The position numbers and the translations under genes are program-made. DNA of 64,000 bases. It comes from Neurospora crassa OR74A. Its lineage: Eukaryota; Ascomycota; Sordariomycetes; Sordariales; Sordariaceae. Below are positions 11,239-22,314 of this stretch, piece by piece. The first letter of the stretch is position 1. Each line of letters starts with the position of its first letter. The DNA lies in NCBI RefSeq assembly GCF_000182925.2, contig NC_026501.1:3100001-3164000 (forward strand). The letters run 5' to 3'. The notes under the pieces were generated by a model that saw nothing but the letters and a program-made list of their open reading frames with translations, ran no database searches and was not told where the DNA came from.

Positions 11239-14200
11239 CGGACGGTGACTGGCCATACTCCAAGGGGTATATGGCGTCAGGTATCGGAATCTAGCTCCAA
11301 CTACCACGGTTCCGAAAGTTTATTGCTGGCGTAGATAGGTTGCCTGATCTTGCAAGTTGGAAGTCCAACCTGCAGGTAAGCTGGCCGTTGTAGTTCGATG
11401 AGACTAGGTGACAAGGTGATGAATGGTATCTTTTTGTATCGAAGCCTCATTAAGCCAAGGGAGGAATTCATCAGTTTAGGCGGTGGCTGGATGATATTGT
11501 GCGTTTTCAGATATCATCACACATAGGTAGTTAACTGCACGTAGAATCGACTTTGTAATTCAACAAGTGTCCATGCGGGCGAAGTAGCAGCGTACACTGT
11601 GAATGATGCTCACGGACCTGAGTTGTGTCCTGGCAAGGTGAACTTCTTGTCATTTGAAACTCAACGACCCGTTAGTCCAATGCCGCGTGGCGTTCCAGTT
11701 CGGCTTGAGCTTTCTTTGCCTTGACCCCCATCATCAAACTGTGGCCCATTGCTTCTGGGACTGGAATAAAATGCACCTTACAGATGCTTGCATGATGGCT
11801 GTTCTTTCTGTAAGTCATGCCAGTAAGCGTTTTCTTCTTTTCGTGAATACCTCCCTCGGTATCTCGGGGTAGGTAGATCGATTGTGATCGATGACCATCG
11901 GCTTTCGGCCGGCAAGTCTATTCAAGCTGGTCTGATTCATGGTTGCTCGACGATAGTGCAGCCCAATGTTTGTATTCATCGGCAATACTCGTCAGGCTGC
12001 CCACTGCTAGTCAGTGGAGATTTGATATCCCTGCCGAATAGCAAACAAGAAGATGATTGTGCCTCGGCGTTCTGATTCAAAGCTGTCTTTATACGTGGAC
12101 CACTCCAGTGGGCAGTTGTTCCTCAAGATTGCCTTGGCAGGAGCTGCAAAAGCAGCGACATACGCTGATATTCATGTCTGGTCCGTTGGAGGAGAACTCT
12201 TTGATATGGAGCTGACATTGCAAAAGCATTATATCACATCCAACCGCTCTGTTGCTGTGTCGTCTCTTGCCTTAAGACGGATGAGACAAAGTATCTTATC
12301 GAGAATTTTGTTATTCGTAATGCTTGCTGGTTTCGATCATCCCAGTAAACAATGGTGTAACAAAACCTGTTCGAGGGATAGCTTGGGCGGGCTGGTAAGC
12401 CTATGCGGGAACCGGCGTTTGAAAAATCATCCGCTCGCATAACTTCCAATTTGCTGGGCGGACAGACTGGCCAGACAGCCAGTGACTTGAAGCAAGTATG
12501 AACAAACCGACTTTGTTGGCGACGCTGACAATGTGCAACTCTGTTGAGCAAGCGTTGATTCGGTTTCCGAGGAACGTGAGAGCTAATCTGTGTGCTTCCG
12601 AAGTCGAGAACGAAGCTATAAAACAAATAGATTGTCAACAGGGACCCTCAATTGCATGGGGTGGTGATGTTGACTGAACCGGTTGTAGTACGACCAAAGC
12701 AGGAGCGTTGTTGCTTGATCTACATTCCGGACGATGCATTGGTGCGCCCCTGAAGCCGAAGTTCGCTACTCTGTTCAAGGGGATGCTTTCACACGCTTCG
12801 TCTACAATTGTGGCCGCCAGCCGAGTCTGCAGAGGCCCGGGATATGGGCAAGCCAGTGTATCCGACATGTGCTTTGGTTTTCGAAAACGGTGTACCGGAT
12901 CTCTGGAGACGACGCAACAGCGATAGCCATTCGAACACCAAAGAGATGCCGTAACGCTGGAAGCTGGAAGGAGCATGCCAGATACATCTCAGTCTAAAGT
13001 CGCCAGACCCAAGCACCCGGCGCCACTGGTCTGATAGGCCATCCTGCTCAAATGGTTCGATTACACTGGGCCGAATAATCCGACGATGCGGTTGTCGAGC
13101 CTTGCCCTTTTGGCCTCACTGCCTATCCTCCGTCCCTTATCGAACCCCACGGGTTCGTCTTTGGCTCTGTGGTTCCGTACTACCCCTTCATTTGTTCTGG
13201 GTGTTGAGTTGTTGCGTGTTCCCGAATCGGCCTCATTGGCTCCCCTGGCTCCTCGAGGGCTCGCTTCACGGCGGTTGCTAGGGACCCTGATCTGTGCACC
13301 ACCCAACGGAAATGGCGAGAAGAAAGCCAGGGGAAGGGAAGTCGCAACAACTGCAGCACCTCCAAGCGACCTGTCTGAGATAAAGATGTCAGAGCCCGGA
13401 AAGCCTGGGTTTGCCCGTCCGGTTTGCTGAACCCGTATTTTGCAGCCCCCGATCTGTCAGCGGCACTCGAGATGGCACACTAGAGCAAAATGTAAGACCC
13501 AATTGCGGGAACCACCGAACGGGAACGGAGTGGGATGTCAAGTCGGCAGCGACGGTGCCAACTCGTCAAACTTCTCCTAGCCGCGAGACGGAGGGACGGG
13601 ACGGACCCAAATTACTGGTTTCTGGAATCGCGAGGAGCCGCTGGGGAAGGGATAGTAGCAGAGGCTACAGTGTCTGCGTCTTGTAGTGAGCGTTGTTTGA
13701 CCGTGTTTGTCCGTTGGCCTCTGTCGTAGGTCAATTGAAGTGGAAGAAGTAGCATGTTTCAGGGACAAACTTTGGGGCGTCGCCCTTGTGTTGATTCATG
13801 CCGGCCGGATGTCAGGCGTACTATCGAGTCCAGAGCACCTGGCATAGGTAGGTAGTCTGTCTTGCAGCTTCCATGAAGGAGCAAAATTCGAAGGTCACCG
13901 GTCGAAGACGATAAGTATCTGCGTTGGATTGTCCACGTTCTCTCCAGTCCCTTTCAACCAATCATCTCAATTGTCTCGAATCCTTCCTTGATTGCTCGGC
14001 TACCGACATACATACAGCCAGCACTTGATACAGCAAGCAGGTGCGCAGCCCACCTGCACGCAACTTACGCCACCTGGTACCTACCTACTATCTAGCCCAA
14101 CCTACGTTCCTTCCTCGAAGTAAACCCAACATCGAGTCGTCAATGAGCTCTTTCCCAAACACGCTAATAATTATCCATCTCTGTTTGTTACATGGTTCCC

Positions 14201-15605
14201 ATAACAGACCCCGAATCTCCGTTCAGTGTTTACGTAGTGAGGACCCCTTAGAGACCCCCTTAGCTCACTACAACCCAGGCCCCCATTGGTTTCAAACACG
14301 AGGGGAGTTTGGAAACGAGGAGACGTACAGACAAAAGAGAAAGGGTGAATTCAGGACGAGTCAGTTCATCTATCATCGCAGAATAAATTCAAAGCGTTCT
14401 TTCTTTTTTTCCCATAGACTACCTCTACCTACCTATCTTTTCATTCTCCTTCTATATCATCCTAGACCCACTCCCGCAGTGGGCTCTCATCCATCAAAAG
14501 TCTGTTGCAACCGAGCTAAGCGGTCGGCCGGGACCTCGACAAGAACCTGACTCCAGATCAATATCGAGAAGACGCTTGAAGAAGGAAACGATCATCGACG
14601 GCAATTGCCTCTTATCACATTCATCACATGATTGCGGTCTCGGTACCGTGGTGGTTCCTGGGTGGTAAATGCCATGTGCGATATTGCTTCATTAACAAAT
14701 AACGAGCAAAAGCCTGAAGCGATCTCCATTTCCCCACTACCCTATTGCCAGTCCTCCACAAGCAAACGACGGGATCTGCCTGCCACTGCACGACGCCCGC
14801 ATCACATCGATCCAATTCGCTACCTCTATCCGACATCCACTGCGGCGTCAGAGGGGGGCTTCACCTGCATCTGTCACAACTGAAGCACCAGCTCAGCGGT
14901 CAATTCCAGCACTGGAAGCGAACCCCTCCTGTTGAGGCACCGATTATCCCTTGCGAACAGAAAACATCAACTGTCATCCTCGCCGCTATCTCCAACGATC
15001 AACGGCGACAACGTCTCTCCTTGAACAGACAGAACTGAAACATCAGCGGAACCATCGCAAATTGGGCTGATCCCTCATTACCCCGTACGTGGACTCGCTG
15101 GAGGGTGTCTGTCTTCGTACCTTTTTTTATTCTTTTGATTCAGTTCCCGCGGAGTGCGGAGTCCACGTGCGCCATCTGATCCGGGGACAAGCCGACAGTC
15201 ACATCGGCCGACCCAGAAATTTAGCAACGGCCACTTCATCTCGAGGTTCCTGCTTGTCTTCTATTCTGAGATTGCCGTTTGCGGTTTCGCTTCCACTTGG
15301 CCTGGCAGCCCCACCTTGATCTTAAAACTGGGAACAGAATAGCCAAGAGAGAGCCGGGAGAGCCCAGCTGTGGGAGAGCTACTTAGTGTAAAAAGGTCGG
15401 GAAATAGGGACCTGGACCCTGTAGGAACAACAACGGGACGTGGAGAGAAGAGTTGGGGAACAGTCCAACGTCTCATCAGGTGCCGCCGTCAAGATCCCCA
15501 TCACACTAAATCACCGCCTTGGTCCTCCGCTGTCCAGGCTCAATTGGCGGTGGTTGCTGCGCTCGCGACGTGACCGAGTCGGCTGAGTGGTAGCGCGGTA
15601 GCGAG
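11239..15605. other. 4.4 kb intergenic region; right part likely promoter and leader of next gene
   Basis: No supportable gene. The frame at 13086-13430 (114 codons) begins with a hydrophobic stretch like a signal peptide (MRLSSLALLASLPILR) but then becomes unstructured and resembles nothing known. From about 13850 to 14500 the plus strand carries several ACCTACCT/CTACCTAC words and C/T-rich tracts, which is common in long promoters and 5' leaders of this fungal group. Many short ATG-initiated frames lie upstream of 15606. Confidence 0.45.
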
Positions 15606-18600
15606 ATGGGCAGCCTCGCAGTTGGGCGGGAGTCTCAAGGCGCTAGTTCCGCGGCCGCCTTCGTGGTGCCGGAGAGCCAGCAAAATGTGCCACACGTGCC
15701 TGCGAATGGCATTGGTGCCCTTGACGCCCTGCTGGACCTCGATGACATGTCGGCCGACCGCAGCTTGTCCATGCCCCTGTCTCCTTTGGAGCCAGAAGCT
15801 GGTCCGGGAGGGTGTCCGGCATGGTGTTCTAGCTGTCCACCAACCCCGTTCGCTGGGGCAGCGACACCGACTCTGCCAGATCACCATGCTCGCCAGCGCC
15901 TAGATCAGCTAGACAATGAACCCCTTGTTGAACCATGGACGTACGTTCCCCAGACACCTCTGTCGATAGACAACAGGAGCCCGCGAGATTTTGCTTTCCA
16001 CCTTCCCTTCAGGTTTTTCTCAACAAACATAACGCACGACCAAAACAACAACATTGGCACTTTCCTCGACGACTGTCCATATTTCCATAGCGGCAACAGC
16101 GAGCGCCATCATCAGCCCGACCTGGGCTTAGACAACTTCGGTCCATTTCACGTCGACGTCAATCTTCCAAGGAGTCCTGTCTACCGCTCATTCTACCTTT
16201 CTCCCCCAGCTTCGACAAAAAGTCTCGCTTCCGAACCTTGCGCATTTCACCATTATTTCGATAATTTCAGAAGCACCTTCTCGAGCATCCAACACGGTCC
16301 CATAATGCCTGACCCTACAGATGTGGCTTCGGCTGATGGGGCCGCGCCCTCTGGCCGGTCTAACTATGCTGCCAAAACCATCGCTCAACAGTGGCCACGC
16401 CGGCCGCATTCGGCTCACAGCGAGCAGATGGCCCGACTTCCCAGTCCCTTCTTCTCTCTGTGGACAAAACTACATCATCATCAGCACATGGAACATAACG
16501 GCAAGTCGCAGCAGCCGCTCGAGGATGCAGGACATGGTTTCGCAGACACCAAGCCGACGACACACAAGCGATTTACCCATTCCAGATCTAGCAGCATTGG
16601 GACACGACAAAGTCAGGCCAATGCGGTTCCACAGATGACCCGGGAAGAGTTTGAGGCTCTGCCATTGGCAATACAGCGCAAGGTGTGTACCCGAAATTTC
16701 TGGAGAATCCCAAAACTCTATATCTGATGCCGGCACGGAGACTTGATGTTCATGGTGTTTGAGCCAAGGTGTCTCCCATGTTCGATTGCCTTCTTTTTTT
16801 TTTTTTGTTTTTTCTCTCTTACCCTCTCTGGGCATCACCCCTCTCTCGCCTGCCCCCTCCCGCTCGCTGTTGGTTCCTGCAGCAAGTGCTAGATCCCGCA
16901 TATGTCACACAAGTCATGTCCAATTGGAAGTCCCCCTCGCCTTTGCTTCTGTCCGGCGATGACACCCACCGGTGCGCACCACCGTCAGAGCATCACAGCC
17001 GCTCCTTAATTGGGGAACATGGCGGGACGGCGCCCCTGAAAAGGTGAGGAGCTCTCGCCTCGAAGCGTTGAAGGAATTGGAGCTACCTCAAGAGGCTGGT
17101 AGAATTGGCAGACAGATGAAATGAACGTCCTCCGCCAATGGTTGATATCACCAGACCTAGATGACATGGCCCAGCTCTTCGCTGAGCGCTTCTCGCGCCT
17201 CAGAAAGCACTCAGGCGCCTGAGGTTCTGCTTCTTGAGGCTTCTCATGTCACATTGGCTGACGAGCGAGTGCCTGTCAACAAGGGCAAATCTCGGTTGGC
17301 TTTGATTTGGCCAACAAGACTGCTTTCGATGGACGACGGTATTTTCCCAGGCGCATACCTGTTCATTGTTTCTCCGGCTTGCTGAAGCGAACAACGCACG
17401 TGTCGAGTTCCATAGGATAGGCTCTTTGGCAACCTAACCTCAAACCACTTGTTGGGATCGAGCAATTTTCGGCAGAGAAGGTGGTGCAGCGTCTCGTATC
17501 GTTCAGTGAACACGGACGTCTTGCACCTGGACAGGGATCCTATTTCAAGTCACTTCCGCGCACTTGCAGCTTCATTTGACTCTCCTGCATGCGGGTCCAA
17601 CGCCTGCCAGTCAAAGCTGCTCAGGGACCCCTTGCCCTTATCCATGCCACCTCACTGGCTTCGTTATGTCCCTCCCGCTCAAGCTCCCAAACTGCCCGTC
17701 ATATGCTGGTGACCCCTACACGTTATATTAGATGGCTTGATCAACGTATCTTATGATTCTATTCTTTGGAACCGCTTTCCTTCTTGAAGTCCTCGCTAAA
17801 ACAAAAATCTTACAGTACTTCTCAACCCTCGAAAGGTTGCGCTTTGCTCGGGAGTCTTACCTCATCGACGGCATCACACGACACTACGACGAGATATCCA
17901 ACTACAAACGCCAAAAGGGCCACAAACAGCAAAGTCGCTCGGAGCAAATCGTCAGTCGTGACGGGCGGGGACCATTAGGAGGGGAATCGAGCCTGCCATC
18001 TCCTGTTCTCGAAATACCAGAGGCATCTGTCGACAACATGCGCCAACAAGAGTTAACCCGCGAAGAGCAGCTTGCTCTTGCAAGGCGTCTCCGTGCTAGC
18101 GTCATTCTGGACGCAGCAGACGAGGCTATATACAAGATGAACAGGAGGAACAATGGCCACCCAAACGTGAAGAGGGAGGGCCTCATGCCGTCGCATATGT
18201 CTCAGCAAAACACTTTGGAGGCTCGAGAAGGCGTCAAGAACCGTTCTGAGCAACCCATCAGTGAAGAGCTACCTCAGTCGTTTTATGAAAGCTTCCGATG
18301 GCTCGACGAAGAAGACGATCTGGACTTGCGTCTTTTCCTGGACGATTACCATGCCAATTTGAGGGACGGCCTTCCATCACCAAAACAACAACGACCATCT
18401 TTCCGCAGGCAAATGTCTGTATCCAAGCTTCCATTCGGCATGCCATCCACGCCTACCCTCACCAGCAGACCAGGAAGCCACAATGCCCTAGCAACTGGGT
18501 CGTCAGCGCCTACCTCGGCAGGTAGTGTCGCTAACTCGGATGGACGCACACACCGGAAGTCGCGCACTCTGTCGCTCATCACACCAAAGCACAGCCCCCA

Positions 18601-19297
18601 GGATTCAATATTTGACCCATCTGCAGCTCACTATCAAGATCCTGAGGCTCGATTGAAGTTGCGCGTTTATCTTGCCTCTCCTCAGAAATTCGATGAGGCT
18701 ATCGAGTTTGGCTTCCCCTCTACGGACGCGCTTGGCGCAGGGTCTATGGTCCATACCGAGTTCATGGAAATGCCCCTCGGCCCTGCCCGCAAGAAGATTC
18801 AGTCGACGCCAAAAGAAGAAGATACGTGGGCCATGGGTACATTTTTGGCTGATGACGACGACGAGCATGTCTCTCTCAACAGCGATCAGCCATCACTTGC
18901 GGATCCCGAGTCGCCCAAAACACCCCAAGCATTCGAGACCAGATCCCACCCTCAACGTGCTACTTCGAGTGATCCAACATTTCTGAGAGACGGATATGGC
19001 ATGTTTTCGGAGGGAGCTGGGGGGTATGCTCAGGTGCCCGCAAACTCCCGCGAAATGACACTGCGCATGACTCTGACACGTCCCGATTTGCGGGCGCACG
19101 AGAACGAGATCTACGGATGGCAGCAAGGGAAGCCCTTGTACCGGAATACCCGCAAGTCGATGTCTTTGGGCGGATTTGAAAACAAGAGCATGTTTTACGG
19201 GGAGCCAATACTCAATGAAAGCTTGGAGAACCAGGCAAGCATCACCTCGGAGAGGGGGGTCATGAAGCGAATCTGGAAGCGGGTTCGACGGACGTAA
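15606..19297 (+). CDS. conserved fungal protein of unknown function (often labelled 'mucin')
   Basis: Two exons, 15606-16682 and 17816-19297, give 852 aa. I recognise this as a family conserved among Sordariomycetes and carried in databases under uninformative names such as 'mucin'; its function is unknown to me. The junction reads EEFEALPLAIQRK then YFSTLERLRFA, the conserved core block of the family. Other conserved blocks are LTREEQLALARRLRASVIL, FRWLDEEDDLDLRLFLDDYH, QDPEARLKLRVYLASPQKF, MTLRMTLTRPDLRA and a basic C-terminus VMKRIWKRVRRT. Most of the rest is Ser/Pro/Gln-rich and probably disordered. No signal peptide or membrane helix is evident, which argues against a true secreted mucin. 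The 1133-base intron is far longer than any other intron here. The ATG has context GAGATGG. The convergent downstream neighbour is the DGAT2 gene. Confidence 0.83.
16683..17815 (+). other. unusually long intron (1133 bases)
   Basis: The donor is AAG|GTGTGT at 16683 and the acceptor TTACAG ends at 17815. The exon phases match and the protein reads across in the conserved block. The intron contains a T/C-rich stretch around 16790-16860 and several short frames on both strands, none recognisable. If it is not spliced, translation stops at 16727 after 14 extra codons, giving a 373-residue truncated product. Confidence 0.7.
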
Positions 19298-19580
19298 GAG
19301 GAGGACAAGCAACACAAATTATCTCGTCACGAAACTTTCTTAGGTACAGATCAAAACGTTCTTGAGGAGAGATTGACGGAAAGGGTAGAACCACCTAGCA
19401 GCAAACCAACCCCTCTTTGTTCTTATTTTCTATTACTGTTTCTATTCCTATCTCTTTTTTTATTTTTTTGAAATGCATCAGTTGCCATAGTACTGCGAGG
19501 CGTTCAAGAGGACATTTGGCTTTGTATCATTGAGCATTTCAATGGCTGGCGAGGAGTTTTCGGTGTTTTGCTTTTTTTTC

Positions 19581-19599
19581 TTTTTTTTTTTTTTTTTTT
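19581..19599. repeat. poly(T) run, 19 bases
   Basis: Homopolymer T flanked by shorter T runs (19572-19579 and 19604-19608). Confidence 0.9.
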
Positions 19600-21243
19600 G
19601 TTCCTTTTTCTCTTGCATGGTACTAATTTTACACGACGCGTCCACCCTTCGCGTGCCTGGATCATCACTTGGTCCCATCAATCAAAAGCTACAGTATTCT
19701 AGCAGGCGACAACAACGATCACCAAGTTTGAAACCAGCAAACCCAAGAATAGGTTCTCATTGTCCTTCCCACTGTGAAGAAATGCATTGTGGTTCCTAAA
19801 ATGTGCTCTAACCGAACCTTCTTTTTCCCGAACTGCGACAGGAGGGACGGAAGTCGGACAGGCGGGAAAGTGGAAAGGAAATTAAGGCGTTCGAGACATT
19901 CTAGAATAAACACGGGACGGATGCACGGCGGGGCGAAACATAGGACGGGAAGTCAAAACGCATATATAGACACACGGGTTGAGACGAGATGGAAGCGAAA
20001 CGAACAATACCTAAATAACCGAGCCAACGTCAGTGCGTACCATCCATAAGTAATGCACCGTTGTATTGCTAGACTACATATGTATCGAGCAATCCTCCAT
20101 AGGCGGTACAGTAATACATATACGAGAGTAAAGAGGAGGTGAGTGGGACACGACTTCCAACTTTATGATTCATTCGTTTGGTTACCAGTTTACGAGTTTA
20201 GATACAAGACGGGCCGTTTCCAACGGTTCGAACCGTTCAATCTGAGAGTTAGTAACCTAGGTAACGAGAGGCAATCACGATAATATCGACGTAGTATTAA
20301 GCACTACTTCATTGTGTACGGAGACACCGAAGTGTCAAGCTTGGTTGTCTGGTTGTGGGTGTGTTGTATTGCATTTGCGCATTCTTATCTTTCTTTCCGA
20401 ATCATTTTGACGATCTTTCATGCATTCGATCTTTCTCGATTGACCCTGCATTTGCGCACTCCAGATAAGATAGTCTTCTCACAAGAACTGCTTCTGAGTT
20501 ATGTCAGAGCTGATAACATGACTGGTAGCTAGCGAGAATGTCCTCTTGGTACGTAGTTTGTGCAAGGGAGAGGACGAGCTGGACGACGGAGGACATTATA
20601 CAGTGACGGTAAGTATCTTCCAAGACTTCAGTTTTGTATTGTTGTTACCTCGCAATATGTAGAGGTACCTAGGTACCTACCTACCTTTTGACCTCGCTGA
20701 CAGACAACTGGTCCTGATCGTTCCTTCCTCATAGGTAGTAGGTAATTTCCACTTGAGAAGAAAACACTGCAGTGGGATACGGAGCGAAGTAACACATTAA
20801 CAGAAACAGAAACAGAAACAGTACCCAACGAAGGCTTTTCCTTACTGTTGTCGTCATTCACTAAGACCACCATGTTATTTTCTTATCCTCGTTTCCATCG
20901 AGACTTGGGCTTTACAGCCACGGTACCATTCTTGGATACATAAGTACAATGTCGAAGTGTGGTGTATGTACTACTAAGTACTCTGTCACCACTCGTTGAC
21001 CCGTGAAATGGAGGTCATTTGAAAAGCAGGTAGAAAAATGACGGATGATTGCCGTTGATCTAGGCTATTTACCTTTTAGGAATAACAAGACCCAGATACC
21101 TAGTCACAGAAGAAAAAGACAGAGAGAGACATCACAACATCAAGAACAGTTTGATCTTCCTCTCCACATCTCCGCAGCCTCAACCCATCATCTTCTCCAG
21201 ATGCGATACCAAGAAGCTGAAAGATGCCTCTTCTATCCCGATG

Positions 21244-21245
<2 letters not shown>

Positions 21246-21274
<29 letters not shown>
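21246..21274. repeat. poly(T) run, 29 bases
   Basis: An uninterrupted T tract ending at ACGTAC. Confidence 0.9.
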
Positions 21275-21276
<2 letters not shown>

Positions 21277-21370
21277 GTACAAAGAGATGCATAGAGGTAC
21301 GGTACGGTATTTCCCAACACTTTACCTTGTCTTGCCTCATCTTCGTTTTAACCTCCCTCCGGGTTCCGAG

Positions 21371-21436
21371 TCTCCTCTTCCTCCTCCTCCTCCTCCTCCT
21401 CCTCCTCTTCCTCTTCCTCCTCCTCCTCCTCCCCCC
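21371..21436. repeat. (TCC)n microsatellite
   Basis: Imperfect TCC/TCT trinucleotide repeats covering about 65 bases, ending in a short C run. Confidence 0.9.
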
Positions 21437-21464
21437 GTTCTCGACACAACGAAACCCCATCACG

Positions 21465-21489
21465 TCATCATCATCATCATCATCATCAT
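21465..21489. repeat. (TCA)n microsatellite
   Basis: About eight TCA units in a row, close to the TCC array. Confidence 0.9.
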
Positions 21490-22314
21490 ACAATCACCCT
21501 ACGTCCCAGCATTTCCTGTTCTTCCCCTTAGTCTCGGCCTTCGACCTGGATCGTGTTCAATCATCAAATAAGGACGAATGGAGCTACTCGAAGCCAAACC
21601 AATGTAAACTTTTTCATCCCCATGTTTGATTATCAATAAGCCGTCTAGCACATTTCTTTCATCTCTCCTTTCCGAGTTCTCCAACCCCTCGGTTCTCCGA
21701 GACCCCAGTCCGATGTGTCAGGCGACCCGACAGGAACGTATAGACCGACATCTGGGGAAGACTTGAGACTTGTTGCTTGCTGTTTGCACATTCCAGCTGT
21801 TTTTGCATTCAAAAGTAGTTTTATTTCAAAATTGGTTTTCAATTTTTTTATTTTTTTATTTTTTTTTCTTCCCTTCATGAGTGACATGACTAGATCGCAC
21901 AGTGTCTTATCATCGTGAGAGAGTGACTCAGCTCTCTGGTTGATTCTCGTGTCAAAAATAAGGTGAATGCGCCATTGTCAAGTTTACAATAATTTTGAGA
22001 GATGACGAAGAACAAGGTTTCGATCGGAGACAGATGAAAGCGCAGGCTTAACAACCATGAACCGAACAAGCAGCGTGTATTTATAGACGACTACTCCATT
22101 TTGTAATTTGAACTTAATTATAGCTTCATCTCCGCATAGCGATAAAGATATATCCGCCCCTTGTCATAGTCCATAGCAAAACTGTCCTGGCCACCCATTT
22201 CATGACTACCCCAGATAATCTGCCTCTTTAATGAATGTGGAATCCACATGGTATTGACCATCCTCTCTTTCTTTCCTCCCTCGCCTCCACCTGTCCGTTG
22301 TCCACTCTGATATC

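Larger units (their letters stand above)
19298..22314. other. 3.0 kb convergent intergenic region rich in simple repeats
   Basis: This lies between two convergent genes and should hold both 3' UTRs. It contains T runs (19581-19599, 21246-21274), T-rich tracts near 21840-21870, a palindromic GGTACC/CCTAGG cluster at about 20662-20685, and TCC and TCA microsatellites at 21371-21489. A leucine/phenylalanine-rich frame at 21045-21629 is the translation of these repeats and is not a gene. Confidence 0.6.

Noticed and set aside
13020-13080. Possible tRNA (GGTTCGATTAC word)
   Set aside because: The T stem has several mismatches and there is no acceptor pairing.
13086-13430. 114-codon frame with a signal-peptide-like start
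   Set aside because: Only the first 16 residues look meaningful; there is no conserved domain, cysteine pattern or supporting neighbour.
15540-15610. tRNA A-box-like sequence GGCTGAGTGGTAGCGCG
   Set aside because: No B box follows at a suitable distance; it lies directly before the start of the conserved gene at 15606.
21045-21629. 194-codon frame with poly-Phe and poly-Leu
   Set aside because: It is a translation of T, TCC and TCA simple repeats.
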